Source: Pseudomonas sp. MPC6 (lineage in GTDB: Bacteria > Pseudomonadota > Gammaproteobacteria > Pseudomonadales > Pseudomonadaceae). From it: a stretch of DNA of 64,000 bases. Below the pieces are notes generated by a model that did not search any database, had not been told where the DNA came from, and was given only the letters and a program-made list of their open reading frames with translations. A program made the translations under genes and the position numbers. Each line of letters begins with the position of its first letter. The first letter of the stretch is position 1. The DNA lies in NCBI RefSeq assembly GCF_006094435.1, contig NZ_CP034783.1, forward strand, positions 5,421,001 through 5,485,000, in the 5' to 3' direction. Shown here in pieces: positions 52,308 to 60,132 of this stretch.

Positions 52308-52424
52308 AAGCGTCTCCATTCGCCGCTCAATGGGTGAAGTCGTGGCGACTCAGGGGCCGTTTTTCTAGATCAAAGTAGCCTAATTGGCGACTTTGAAACA
52401 ATTTTCCGGCGCAAGTTCAGGCTG

Positions 52425-52454
52425 ACACAAAAACGGCCATCCGTAGATGGCCGT
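52425..52454 (-). terminator. Terminator of csbD-like gene
   Basis: Stem ACGGCCATC / GATGGCCGT with a four-base loop and T-rich tail on the minus strand, 25 bases after the stop of the CsbD-like gene. Confidence 0.85.
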
Positions 52455-52478
52455 TCCTGATCATCGTCAAAGGCCCAT

Positions 52479-52670
52479 TCAAGCCTTGTCGATACCTTTC
52501 TTGAGCGCGTCCTTGGCTTTGCCCACCGCTTGCTGAGCTTCGCCTTTCTTTTCCTGCACCACGCCTTCGGCGCGCATTTTGTCGTTACCGGTGGCCTTGC
52601 CGACGCCTTGCTTGACGTTGCCGGCGGCTTCGTTGGCCATGCCTTTTACTTTATCGCCAGTGCTGCCCAT
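52479..52670 (-). CDS. CsbD family stress protein
   Basis: 63 residues: [57 protein letters not shown], the CsbD pattern of amphipathic helices rich in Ala, Gly and Lys. The family is induced by general stress (sigma-B in Bacillus, many conditions in proteobacteria); molecular role unknown. AGGAGAAACACC precedes the ATG. It is monocistronic with its own terminator. Confidence 0.9.
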   Translation of the reverse strand: MGSTGDKVKGMANEAAGNVKQGVGKATGNDKMRAEGVVQEKKGEAQQAVGKAKDALKKGIDKA

Positions 52671-52869
52671 GGTGTTTCTCCTGTGAACAATCGAACGGGA
52701 AAGTAGTTACACAAAGATTGACCGGAGGCGTTTACGCGGAGTTTCATTTATTTTCACCGCGACATTTCATCGTTCAGTGCAGGTTGGGCTTTATGTTTGC
52801 CGATCAACCCCCGAGAATGCGCAACGTATTCAGGCCTTGGCGCTGAAGATCCAATCCCGTAGGAATGTT

Positions 52870-53247
52870 ATGAAACTCGATAAAAAGCAGGCCATTGCCC
52901 GCAGAAACCAGGAACTCGGCGGTGCTGTGCTTGGCGTCAACAACTGCCACTTCACCGAATTGAACCGCAATCGCAACATCTGGTGGTTCGATATCCCGGT
53001 CGCGCGCCTGGCCGTCGGTCAGTACGAATGGATTCACCTGCTGATGCACACCCCGGATACCGACGAACTGTTGCATTTGAAAGTGCCGACGGTGTTCCTG
53101 CGCGAGAAGCTCGAAGGCCTGGTGGTGCGCAACCAGGGCAAGCGCAAGGCTGCGTTGAGCCTGGAACTGAGTGCAGACAAGGATTCGTACTTGCAGGACA
53201 TGCGCCCGGCGGGCACCAACGTCAATTTCGCGCAGTTCCGCCTCTAA
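52870..53247 (+). CDS. Hypothetical protein of 125 residues
   Basis: Soluble, no signal peptide. Visible words are KLDKKQAIARRNQELGGAVL, NIWWFDIPVARLAVGQYEWI, LMHTPDTDELLHLKVPTVF, KRKAALSLELSADKDSYLQD. It resembles a protein present in many pseudomonads that I cannot name. ATG 52870 is preceded by AGGAATGTT; an in-frame ATG at 52777 lacks a ribosome site. It is single-gene, followed by a REP pair. Confidence 0.72.
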   Translation: MKLDKKQAIARRNQELGGAVLGVNNCHFTELNRNRNIWWFDIPVARLAVGQYEWIHLLMHTPDTDELLHLKVPTVFLREKLEGLVVRNQGKRKAALSLELSADKDSYLQDMRPAGTNVNFAQFRL

Positions 53248-53263
53248 GAGCAAAAACAAAAGC

Positions 53264-53350
53264 TTCGCGAGCAAGCCCGCTCCCACAGGTGACCGCATTC
53301 CTACTGAAGGAACCCGGTCAAACATGTGGGAGCGGGCTTGCTCGCGAAGG
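53264..53350. repeat. REP pair (GGGAGCGGGCTTGCTCGCGA type)
   Basis: Inverted arms CTTCGCGAGCAAGCCCGCTCC and its complement around 43 bases. A second REP subtype compared with the GGAGCTGGC class. Confidence 0.9.
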
Positions 53351-53385
53351 CGACCTGACAGGCGCTGAAGTTTTCCGGCCAGATA

Positions 53386-53417
53386 AAAAAAACCCCGCAT
53401 TTGCGGGGCTTTTTGTT
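53386..53417 (-). terminator. Terminator of fadD1
   Basis: Stem CCCCGC / GCGGGG with ATTT loop and A/T runs on both sides; on the minus strand it directly follows the fadD1 stop and ends in eight T residues. May work in both directions. Confidence 0.88.
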
Positions 53418-53418
53418 T

Positions 53419-55119
53419 TTACGCGCTGACCTTCTTCGCAGCCAGCTTCTTCAGCTCTTCATCGCGCAACTCGCGACGCAGGATCTTGCCGACGTTGGTG
53501 GTCGGCAGCGCATCGCGGAACTCGACAGACCGTGGAACCTTGTAGCCAGTGACATTGGCGCGCATGTGCTCCATCACCTGTTCCTTGGTCAGGGTCACGC
53601 CCGGCTTGGCGACGATGAAAATCTTGATCGCCTCGCCCGACTTCTCGTCCGGCACGCCGATGGCCGCGCATTGCAGCACACCCGGCAAGGTCGCCAGCAC
53701 GTCTTCGAGCTCGTTCGGGTACACGTTGAAACCGGACACCAGGATCATGTCTTTCTTGCGATCGACGATACGCATGTAGCCATCAGGCTGGATCACCGCG
53801 ATGTCCCCGGTCTTCAACCAGCCATCGCTGTCGAGGATTTCATCGGTGGCTTCCTGACGCTGCCAGTAGCCTTTCATGACCTGCGGCCCCTTCACGCACA
53901 GTTCGCCGATTTCGCCCAACGGCCGTTCAACGCCAGCGTCATCGATGATTTTGCACAAGGTCGACGGCACCGGAATGCCGATGGTGCCGATCTGGATGTT
54001 CTGGATCGGATTGACCGTGGCCACCGGGCTGGTTTCGGTCATGCCGTACCCTTCGCAGATGGCACAACCGGTGACCGCTTTCCAGCGCTCGGCCGCCGCC
54101 AGCTGCAGGGCCATGCCGCCCGACAGGGTGATTTTCAGCGCCGAGAAATCCAGCTTGCGGAAGCCTTCGTTGTTGCACAGGGCGACGAACAGGGTGTTCA
54201 GGCCGACGAAGCCGCTGAATTTCCACTTCGACAGTTCCTTGACCATCGCCGTCAGGTCGCGCGGGTTGCTGATCAGGATGTTGTGGTTGCCGATCAGCAT
54301 CATCGCCATGCAATGAAAGGTGAAGGCATAGATGTGGTACAGCGGCAGCGGCGTGATCAGGATCTCGCAGCCTTCGTTGAGGTTGGACCCCATCAGCGCC
54401 TTGCACTGCAGCATGTTCGCCACCAGGTTGCGATGGGTCAGCATCGCACCCTTGGCGATGCCGGTGGTGCCGCCGGTGTATTGCAGCACCGCAACGTCGC
54501 TGCTCGCCGGGTTGGCTTCAGCCACTGGCTGGCCGTGGCCCTTGCTCAGCACGTCGTTGAACTTGATGGCCTTGGGCAAGTGATACGCCGGGACCATCTT
54601 CTTCACGTACTTGATGACGCTGTTGACCAGCAGGCGCTTGAGCGGCGGCAGCAGGTCGGCCACTTCGGTGACGATCACGTGCCTGACGCCGGTTTTCGGC
54701 ACGACGGCCTGGGCCAGGTGCGCCATGTTGGCCAGGCAGACCAGGGCCTTGGCACCGGAGTCGTTGAATTGGTGTTCCATCTCCCGCGCGGTGTACAGCG
54801 GGTTGGTATTGACCACGATCAGCCCGGCGCGGATGGCGCCGAAGACAGCGACCGGGTACTGCAGGAGGTTGGGCAATTGCACGGCGATTCGATCGCCAGG
54901 CTGCAAGTCGGTATGCTGTTGCAGGTAAGCGGCAAAGGCACCCGACAGTTCGTACAGTTCACCGTAGGTGATTGTCTTGCCCAGGTTGCTGAACGCCGGT
55001 TTGTCGGCAAAGCGTTGGCAGGACCGCTTCAATACCGCCTGAATATTCGGATACTCGTCTGGATTGATTTCGACAGCAATCCCGGCAGGGTACTTATCCT
55101 TCCAAAAGTCTTCGATCAT
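53419..55119 (-). CDS. fadD1: Long-chain fatty acyl-CoA ligase FadD1
   Basis: 566 residues, the size of FadD. AMP-binding motifs: YTGGTTGIAKGAMLTHRN (P-loop), EGYGMTETSPVATVNP, and the C-terminal GWLKTGDIAVIQPDGYMRIV, DRKKDMILVSGFNVYPNELE. It activates fatty acids to acyl-CoA on the inner membrane for beta-oxidation. Gene order fadD1-fadD2-hydrolase-phaJ matches PA3299-PA3302. GAGGAGTGGG lies before the ATG. It is 408 bases downstream of fadD2 on the same strand, with a REP pair between, so may be separately transcribed. Confidence 0.94.
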   Translation of the reverse strand: MIEDFWKDKYPAGIAVEINPDEYPNIQAVLKRSCQRFADKPAFSNLGKTITYGELYELSGAFAAYLQQHTDLQPGDRIAVQLPNLLQYPVAVFGAIRAGLIVVNTNPLYTAREMEHQFNDSGAKALVCLANMAHLAQAVVPKTGVRHVIVTEVADLLPPLKRLLVNSVIKYVKKMVPAYHLPKAIKFNDVLSKGHGQPVAEANPASSDVAVLQYTGGTTGIAKGAMLTHRNLVANMLQCKALMGSNLNEGCEILITPLPLYHIYAFTFHCMAMMLIGNHNILISNPRDLTAMVKELSKWKFSGFVGLNTLFVALCNNEGFRKLDFSALKITLSGGMALQLAAAERWKAVTGCAICEGYGMTETSPVATVNPIQNIQIGTIGIPVPSTLCKIIDDAGVERPLGEIGELCVKGPQVMKGYWQRQEATDEILDSDGWLKTGDIAVIQPDGYMRIVDRKKDMILVSGFNVYPNELEDVLATLPGVLQCAAIGVPDEKSGEAIKIFIVAKPGVTLTKEQVMEHMRANVTGYKVPRSVEFRDALPTTNVGKILRRELRDEELKKLAAKKVSA

Positions 55120-55395
55120 GGAAGCCCACTCCTCAGCAACGCGAATTCATCACCGCATTTGATGCGATTATTATTGGTGTATGTTTTTGGTGTCTATTTT
55201 GTTGGTGAGTCTGGCTTTTTTCTTAGGCCGAGAGGTCACAAAGCGGGCCGAGAGTAGCAGCTTTGCCAAGGGTCGACTAGAGCCAAAAGCGGGCTCTACG
55301 GTCACATTAATGACTCAAGAGCATCAAGCAGTCATTTTAGAGCAAAAAACCTATAAGTCGCTGAAAGCCCTGTAAATATTGGCTTCAGGCAAAGA

Positions 55396-55497
55396 CTGTA
55401 GGAGCGAGCTTGCTCGCGAAAAACTCGAGACCACCGCTGGGCATCTGGTTTTACGCGTTATCGTTCACGACCTTCGCGAGCAAGCTCGCTCCTGCAG
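55396..55497. repeat. REP pair (GGAGCGAGCTTGCTCGCGA type)
   Basis: Arms CTGTAGGAGCGAGCTTGCTC and CGCGAGCAAGCTCGCTCC. The 408-base fadD2-fadD1 gap holds this and an AT-rich stretch (55,120-55,390) that must contain the fadD1 promoter; no other gene is supported there. Confidence 0.9.
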
Positions 55498-55527
55498 CGA
55501 CCCGCGCAATGCGCGGCCATTCAATGA

Positions 55528-57216
55528 TCAGGCGATATCCCGCAACTCCCGCCGCAGGATCTTGCCCACCGGCGTCATCGGCAACGACTCACGCAACACA
55601 ATGTGCTTGGGCACTTTGTACGCCGTGAAGTTTTCCTTGCAGTAGGCCTTGAGTTCTTCAAGGCTGACACCTGATTCCCGGGCGACCACGAACAGCTTCA
55701 CCGCCTCCCCCGACCGCTCGTCCGGCACGCCGATCACCGCGCAGTTGGCAACTTTCGGGTGGGCCATCATCACGTCCTCGATCTCGTTGGGGTACACGTT
55801 GAAACCCGAGACGATGATCATGTCTTTCTTGCGGTCGACGATGCGCACGAAACCATCCGGGTCGATCACCGCGATGTCACCCGACTTGAACCAGCCTTCG
55901 GCATCCAGCACTTCGGCGGTGGCTTCGGGCTTCTGCCAATAACCCTTCATGATCTGCGGGCCCTTGATACACAGTTCGCCGCGCTCGCCCAAGGCCTGCT
56001 CGACGCCTTCATCGTTGATCACCTTCAGCGTGGTACCCGGCACCGGCAGGCCGACCGTGCCGATGCGCGACTGGGTGCCGTACGGATTGGTGCAGGCCAC
56101 CGGCGAGGTTTCGGTCAGGCCGTAACCTTCGGTGATGCGGCAACCGGTCAACTGCTCCCAGCGCTCGGCGGTGGCCTTGACCAGCGCGGTACCGCCGGAG
56201 TTGGTGAGTTTGAGGCTGGAGAAATCCAGGGTCTTGAAGTCGGGATGGTCCATCAGCGCGACAAACAGCGTGTTGAGCCCCAGCAGCGCCGAAAACCGCC
56301 AGTTCTTCAACTCCTTGATGAAGCCGCCGATGTCCCGCGGATTGGTGATCAGTACGTTATGGTTGCCGGTCACCATCATGCACATGCAGTTCGCCGTAAA
56401 GGCATAGATATGGTACAGCGGCAATGGCGCGATCATCACCTCCTGCCCTTCGCGCAGCAGGGGTTGACCATCGGTGCCGAACTGCCCCAGGCAGGCCCGC
56501 GCCTGCTGCATGTTGGCGACCAGGTTGCCATGGGTCAGCATCGCGCCCTTGGCCAGGCCGGTAGTGCCGCCGGTGTATTGCAGCACGGCGATGTCGTCCA
56601 GACCGGCATTCAGCGGCTTGATGCCCAGGCCCCGGCCCAGGCGCAGCGCGCTCTTGAAGGAAACGGCCTGGGGCAAGGAATAGGCCGGGACCATTTTCTT
56701 CACCTTGCTCACCAGGGTATTGACCAGCCAGCCCTTGGCGGCGGGCATCAGGTCGCCCATCTTCGCTTCGATCAGGTACTGGATGTCGGTGTCGGCCAGC
56801 ACTTCCTGGACCTTCTGCCCGAACATGTTCAGGTACACCAGCGCCCGGGCGCCGGAGTCCTTGAATTGATGACGCATCTCCCGCGCGGTGTACAGCGGGT
56901 TGGTGTTGACCACGATGAGCCCGGCGCGCAAGGCGCCGAACACGGCAATCGGGTAATGCAGGACGTTGGGCATCTGCACCGCGATGCGGTCCCCCGGCAC
57001 CAGGTCGGTGTGGGCTTGCAGGTAACCGGCGAACGCTGCGCTGTAGCGTTCCAGTTCGGCGTAGGTCAGGGTGATCCCCATATTGCTGAAGGCCGGGCGG
57101 TCGGCAAATTTCTTGCAGGAACGCTCGAACACCTCGATCACCGACTTATAGACCCCCAGGTCGATGTCCAGGGGCACGCCGGCCGGGCGTTTGTCATTCC
57201 AGAAATCAGGTTGCAT
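55528..57216 (-). CDS. fadD2: Long-chain fatty acyl-CoA ligase FadD2
   Basis: 562 residues. Motifs parallel FadD1: YTGGTTGLAKGAMLTHGN, EGYGLTETSPVACTNP and GWFKSGDIAVIDPDGFVRIV, then DRKKDMIIVSGFNVYPNEIE. The two proteins are an old tandem duplication, kept in most pseudomonads with different chain-length preferences. It is transcribed divergently from the hydrolase-phaJ1 pair. GAGGACAAGAACA precedes the ATG, the 253-base gap to the hydrolase gene contains the shared promoter region. Confidence 0.94.
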   Translation of the reverse strand: MQPDFWNDKRPAGVPLDIDLGVYKSVIEVFERSCKKFADRPAFSNMGITLTYAELERYSAAFAGYLQAHTDLVPGDRIAVQMPNVLHYPIAVFGALRAGLIVVNTNPLYTAREMRHQFKDSGARALVYLNMFGQKVQEVLADTDIQYLIEAKMGDLMPAAKGWLVNTLVSKVKKMVPAYSLPQAVSFKSALRLGRGLGIKPLNAGLDDIAVLQYTGGTTGLAKGAMLTHGNLVANMQQARACLGQFGTDGQPLLREGQEVMIAPLPLYHIYAFTANCMCMMVTGNHNVLITNPRDIGGFIKELKNWRFSALLGLNTLFVALMDHPDFKTLDFSSLKLTNSGGTALVKATAERWEQLTGCRITEGYGLTETSPVACTNPYGTQSRIGTVGLPVPGTTLKVINDEGVEQALGERGELCIKGPQIMKGYWQKPEATAEVLDAEGWFKSGDIAVIDPDGFVRIVDRKKDMIIVSGFNVYPNEIEDVMMAHPKVANCAVIGVPDERSGEAVKLFVVARESGVSLEELKAYCKENFTAYKVPKHIVLRESLPMTPVGKILRRELRDIA

Positions 57217-57469
57217 TGTTCTTGTCCTCTTTACCTGAGCCTATCCGGGAGCGCTTTTGTGTCCTTCCTGTAAACAGCAGCGAAAAACAAAAAGCGAAAA
57301 GCGAAGCTTCACGGACACTAGCAGCTATGACGAATCAGGCAAATATGCCAATAGCCGTCATTGACTGTATGAATCTTCCTCCCGTGGTGTGGGCTGTTCA
57401 GACGGCACGCTACGGATGCGCTATACAATGCAGCGACGCCCATGCCACCTGCAGCGCAAAGGAATCGCC

Positions 57470-58414
57470 ATGATCCACGACACATTCTGGCTGACCGCGA
57501 GTGACCGCAGCCGCCTCTTCGTCAATCAGTGGCTGCCTGCTGCGCCTTTGAACGCAGTGATCCTGCTGGCCCACGGCATGGCGGAACACAGTGCCCGCTA
57601 CGCCCGCCTGGCGGAAAAATGCTGTGAGCAGGGCTACGGCGTGTATGCACCGGACCTGCGTGGACATGGCAAAACTGCCGAAAACGGGACCCTGGGGCAT
57701 TTCGCCGACGACGATGGCTGGTGCAAGGTGGTTGGCGACCTGGCCAGCCTCAACCAGCACATTGGTCAACACCATCCCGGCGTGCCGATCATCTTGTTGG
57801 GTCACAGCATGGGCAGCTACATCGCCCAGGCGTATCTGCTGCACCACAGTGCCAGCCTGCACGGCGCCATCCTCAGCGGTTCGAACTTCCAGCCGGTGGC
57901 GCTTTATCGAGCGGCCCGCCAGATCGCCCGACTCGAACGGTTGCGCCAGGGCCCCAAGGGCCGCAGCGCCTTGATCGAATGGTTGTCATTCGGCTCGTTC
58001 AACAACAAATTCAAACCGGTGCGCACACCGTTCGACTGGCTCAGTCGCGATCCGGCCGAGGTCGACAAGTACGCCAGCGACCCGCTTTGCGGCTTTCGCT
58101 GCACCAACCAGTTCTGGATCGATCTGCTTGGCGGCTTGCAGCAAATCAGCAAAGCGTCCAATCTCGCCCAGATCGATCCGGGCCTGCCACTGCTGGTGAT
58201 GGGCGGCGAATGTGATCCGGTGAGTGAAGGCAAGCGTCTCAAGGATCTGGCTCACGCGTTGCGCGCCGCCGGTAGCCAGAACCTGCAACTGAACATTTAC
58301 CCGCAGGCACGGCATGAACTGTTCAACGAGAGCAACCGTGATGAAGTGATTGCCGATGTACTGAACTGGATCGCCCAGGCGCTGAGCCATCGACGGCCAC
58401 CCAGATCCGAATAG
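57470..58414 (+). CDS. Alpha/beta hydrolase, monoacylglycerol-lipase-like
   Basis: 314 residues. AVILLAHGMAEHSARYARLA (oxyanion HG), VYAPDLRGHGKTAENGTLGH, nucleophile Ser113 in LLGHSMGSY, and QARHELFNES with the catalytic His give a serine-aspartate-histidine hydrolase resembling monoglyceride lipases. It corresponds by position to PA3301. AAAGGAATCGCC precedes ATG 57470; the longer frame from 57389 is not supported. It probably supplies fatty acids from glycerides for FadD1/FadD2. phaJ1 follows after 41 bases, likely in one operon. Confidence 0.9.
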   Translation: MIHDTFWLTASDRSRLFVNQWLPAAPLNAVILLAHGMAEHSARYARLAEKCCEQGYGVYAPDLRGHGKTAENGTLGHFADDDGWCKVVGDLASLNQHIGQHHPGVPIILLGHSMGSYIAQAYLLHHSASLHGAILSGSNFQPVALYRAARQIARLERLRQGPKGRSALIEWLSFGSFNNKFKPVRTPFDWLSRDPAEVDKYASDPLCGFRCTNQFWIDLLGGLQQISKASNLAQIDPGLPLLVMGGECDPVSEGKRLKDLAHALRAAGSQNLQLNIYPQARHELFNESNRDEVIADVLNWIAQALSHRRPPRSE

Positions 58415-58455
58415 TTTTTTGTGGATTTTTTAATTTGTCACAGGAATTGAAGCAG

Positions 58456-58926
58456 ATGACCCAGGTTACCAACACCCCTTACGAAGCCCTTGAAGTCGGC
58501 CAGACCGCCAGCTACAGCAAGACGGTCGAAGAGCGCGACATTCAGTTGTTCGCCGCGATGTCCGGCGATCACAACCCGGTACACCTGGACGCTGAATACG
58601 CCGCCGGCACCATGTTCAAGGAGCGCATCGCCCACGGCATGTTCAGCGGCGCGCTGATCAGCGCGGCCGTGGCCTGCGAGCTGCCTGGGCCGGGAACTAT
58701 TTATATCGGCCAGAAGATGAGCTTTCAGAAGCCGGTGAAGATTGGCGATACCCTGACCGTACGCCTGGAGATTCTCGAGAAACTGCCGAAGTTTCGAGTG
58801 CGGATTGCCACTCGCGTGTTCAACCAGCGCGATGAGCTGGTGGTGGACGGCGAGGCGGAGATCCTGGCGCCACGCAAGCAGCAGACCGTGACGTTGCCGA
58901 CCCTGCCGGCAATCAGCATCGGCTGA
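58456..58926 (+). CDS. phaJ1: (R)-specific enoyl-CoA hydratase PhaJ1
   Basis: 156 residues, the same as P. aeruginosa PhaJ1 (PA3302) in length and pattern. The MaoC hot-dog motif is LFAAMSGDHNPVHLDAEYAA with catalytic Asp38 and His43, followed by FKERIAHGMFSGALISA and GPGTIYIGQKMSFQKPVKIG. The enzyme hydrates trans-2-enoyl-CoA to (R)-3-hydroxyacyl-CoA, linking beta-oxidation to polyhydroxyalkanoate synthesis. ATG 58456 with AGGAATTGAAGC upstream was chosen over TTG 58435. It is next to fatty-acid activating genes and a lipase. Confidence 0.92.
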   Translation: MTQVTNTPYEALEVGQTASYSKTVEERDIQLFAAMSGDHNPVHLDAEYAAGTMFKERIAHGMFSGALISAAVACELPGPGTIYIGQKMSFQKPVKIGDTLTVRLEILEKLPKFRVRIATRVFNQRDELVVDGEAEILAPRKQQTVTLPTLPAISIG

Positions 58927-58936
58927 GATCGCCGGT

Positions 58937-59050
58937 CTGTAGGAGCCAGGCTTGCCGGCGAAGGCGTCCTTGAGATCGCCTTCGCCGGCAGCCTGGCTGC
59001 TAAGGGTGTACACAAAACCCTGCAGGAGCTGCCGCAGGCTGCGATCTTTT
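58937..59050. repeat. REP pair and adjacent second REP type
   Basis: Arms GGAGCCAGGCTTGCCGGCGA and CGCCGGCAGCCTGGCTGCTA (58937-59004), followed by GCAGGAGCTGCCGCAGGCTG (59020-59040), a palindromic unit of a different type. Between convergent phaJ1 and the efflux adaptor gene. Confidence 0.85.
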
Positions 59051-59054
59051 GATC

Positions 59055-59921
59055 TTACGGCCCTTCCTGCACCTGCACACTCGCGGTCATCCCCGAACTC
59101 ATATTGATCCCCTGCGGCACCTTGTCCAGCTTGATCCGCACCGGAATCCGCTGGGCCAGCCTGACCCAGTTGAACGTCGGCTCCACCTCCGCCAGCAACT
59201 GCCCATCCGGCGTGGTGTTGCGGTCGGTAATCCCGCGACTGATGCTTTCCACGTGCCCCTCCATCGCCTCCCCGGCGCTCATCAACCAGATCTTCACCGG
59301 GTCGCCGACACGAATCCGCGGCAGTTTGGTTTCCTCGAAATACGCCTGCACATAAAACGTCGAGTCGTCGATCAGCGCCATCACCGGTTGTCCGGCGTTC
59401 ACATAGTTGCCCTGGGCCAGGCGCAGGTTGGTGATATGGCCGCTGCGCGGCGCATGGACCTGGCTGCGGTCCAGGTTGAGCTGCGCGACCTTGGCTTCGG
59501 CCTGGGCTTCACGCAGTTCGCCACGGGCGATGCCGGCGTTGATTTGCGCATTCTCCCGCAGCTCGGCACTGATCGCTTGCGGCCCGAGGCTGGCGCGGCG
59601 GCTCGCTTCGCGCTCTCGCAGATTGAGTTGTTGCTGACGGGTCTGGACCACCGCTTGCGCTTTCTCCAGCGCGGCTTCGAAGCGGTCGCGGTCGATGCTC
59701 AGCAACAGATCGCCGGCCTTGACCTGCTGATTGTCGAACGCCTTGAGTTCACGCACCCAGCCCGACACGTCGGGGGCGATGACCACCACGTCGGCGCGGA
59801 TCCGCGCGTCGCGGGTCCAGGGCGTCAACATGTAGTACTGCCACAAATGGAAACCGGCAAAGATCGCCACCACCACCAGGCACAGGGTGACGGCTACACG
59901 TACGGATGTACGCATGTTCAA
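59055..59921 (-). CDS. HlyD-type efflux adaptor, AaeA-like
   Basis: 288 residues. A membrane helix near the N-terminus (SVRVAVTLCLVVVAIFAGFH) anchors it; a biotin-lipoyl-like region (APDVSGWVRELKAFDNQQVK, then AGDLLLSIDRDRFEAALEKA) and the coiled coil (QAVVQTRQQQLNLREREASR) are followed by HAPRSGHITNLRLAQGNYVN. This is the periplasmic adaptor of AaeAB-type aromatic carboxylic acid efflux. It is last of the three-gene FUSC - DUF1656 - adaptor operon, four bases after the DUF1656 stop. Confidence 0.92.
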   Translation of the reverse strand: MNMRTSVRVAVTLCLVVVAIFAGFHLWQYYMLTPWTRDARIRADVVVIAPDVSGWVRELKAFDNQQVKAGDLLLSIDRDRFEAALEKAQAVVQTRQQQLNLREREASRRASLGPQAISAELRENAQINAGIARGELREAQAEAKVAQLNLDRSQVHAPRSGHITNLRLAQGNYVNAGQPVMALIDDSTFYVQAYFEETKLPRIRVGDPVKIWLMSAGEAMEGHVESISRGITDRNTTPDGQLLAEVEPTFNWVRLAQRIPVRIKLDKVPQGINMSSGMTASVQVQEGP

Positions 59922-59925
59922 CTCC

Positions 59926-60132
59926 TTATAAAGGTCCGAGGACGACGGTGATCAGGGTCAATACACAGACGTACAAGGCGCAATCGAATAATGCTTCGTG
60001 CCAGATCCAGCGGCCGACCGGCGTCAGGCGCAACAACAGGCGCAAGCCGCCGGTCACCAGCAGCGCCAGCAGCACATAAATCAGAAACGGGCTGAGTAGC
60101 ACACCCCCCATCGACCACTCACGCAAGCCCAT
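59926..60132 (-). CDS. DUF1656 (AaeX-like) small membrane protein
   Basis: 68 residues with two membrane helices (VLLSPFLIYVLLALLVTGG and LFDCALYVCVLTLITVVLG) joined by LRLLLRLTPVGRWIWHEA. DUF1656/AaeX proteins always accompany AaeA/AaeB-type pumps. It overlaps the FUSC gene stop by 14 bases and is followed by the adaptor gene after four bases. Its role in the pump is not established. The ATG at 60132 (MGLREWSMGG) fits the family; the longer frame to 60162 lies in the FUSC gene. Confidence 0.9.
   Translation of the reverse strand: MGLREWSMGGVLLSPFLIYVLLALLVTGGLRLLLRLTPVGRWIWHEALFDCALYVCVLTLITVVLGPL

Noticed and set aside
53401..55257. A 618-residue open frame on the plus strand opposite fadD1
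   Set aside because: It is the antisense shadow of a strongly supported fadD1 gene; the composition (long runs of His, Gln, Arg) is typical of reverse frames in high-GC DNA.
55181..55375. A 64-residue plus-strand frame with a hydrophobic start (MFLVSILLVSLAFFLG)
   Set aside because: No ribosome site, lies in the fadD1 promoter region, and the rest of the frame has no protein-like pattern.
55759..57273. A 504-residue plus-strand open frame opposite fadD2
   Set aside because: Antisense shadow of fadD2 with no ribosome site and no recognised domain.
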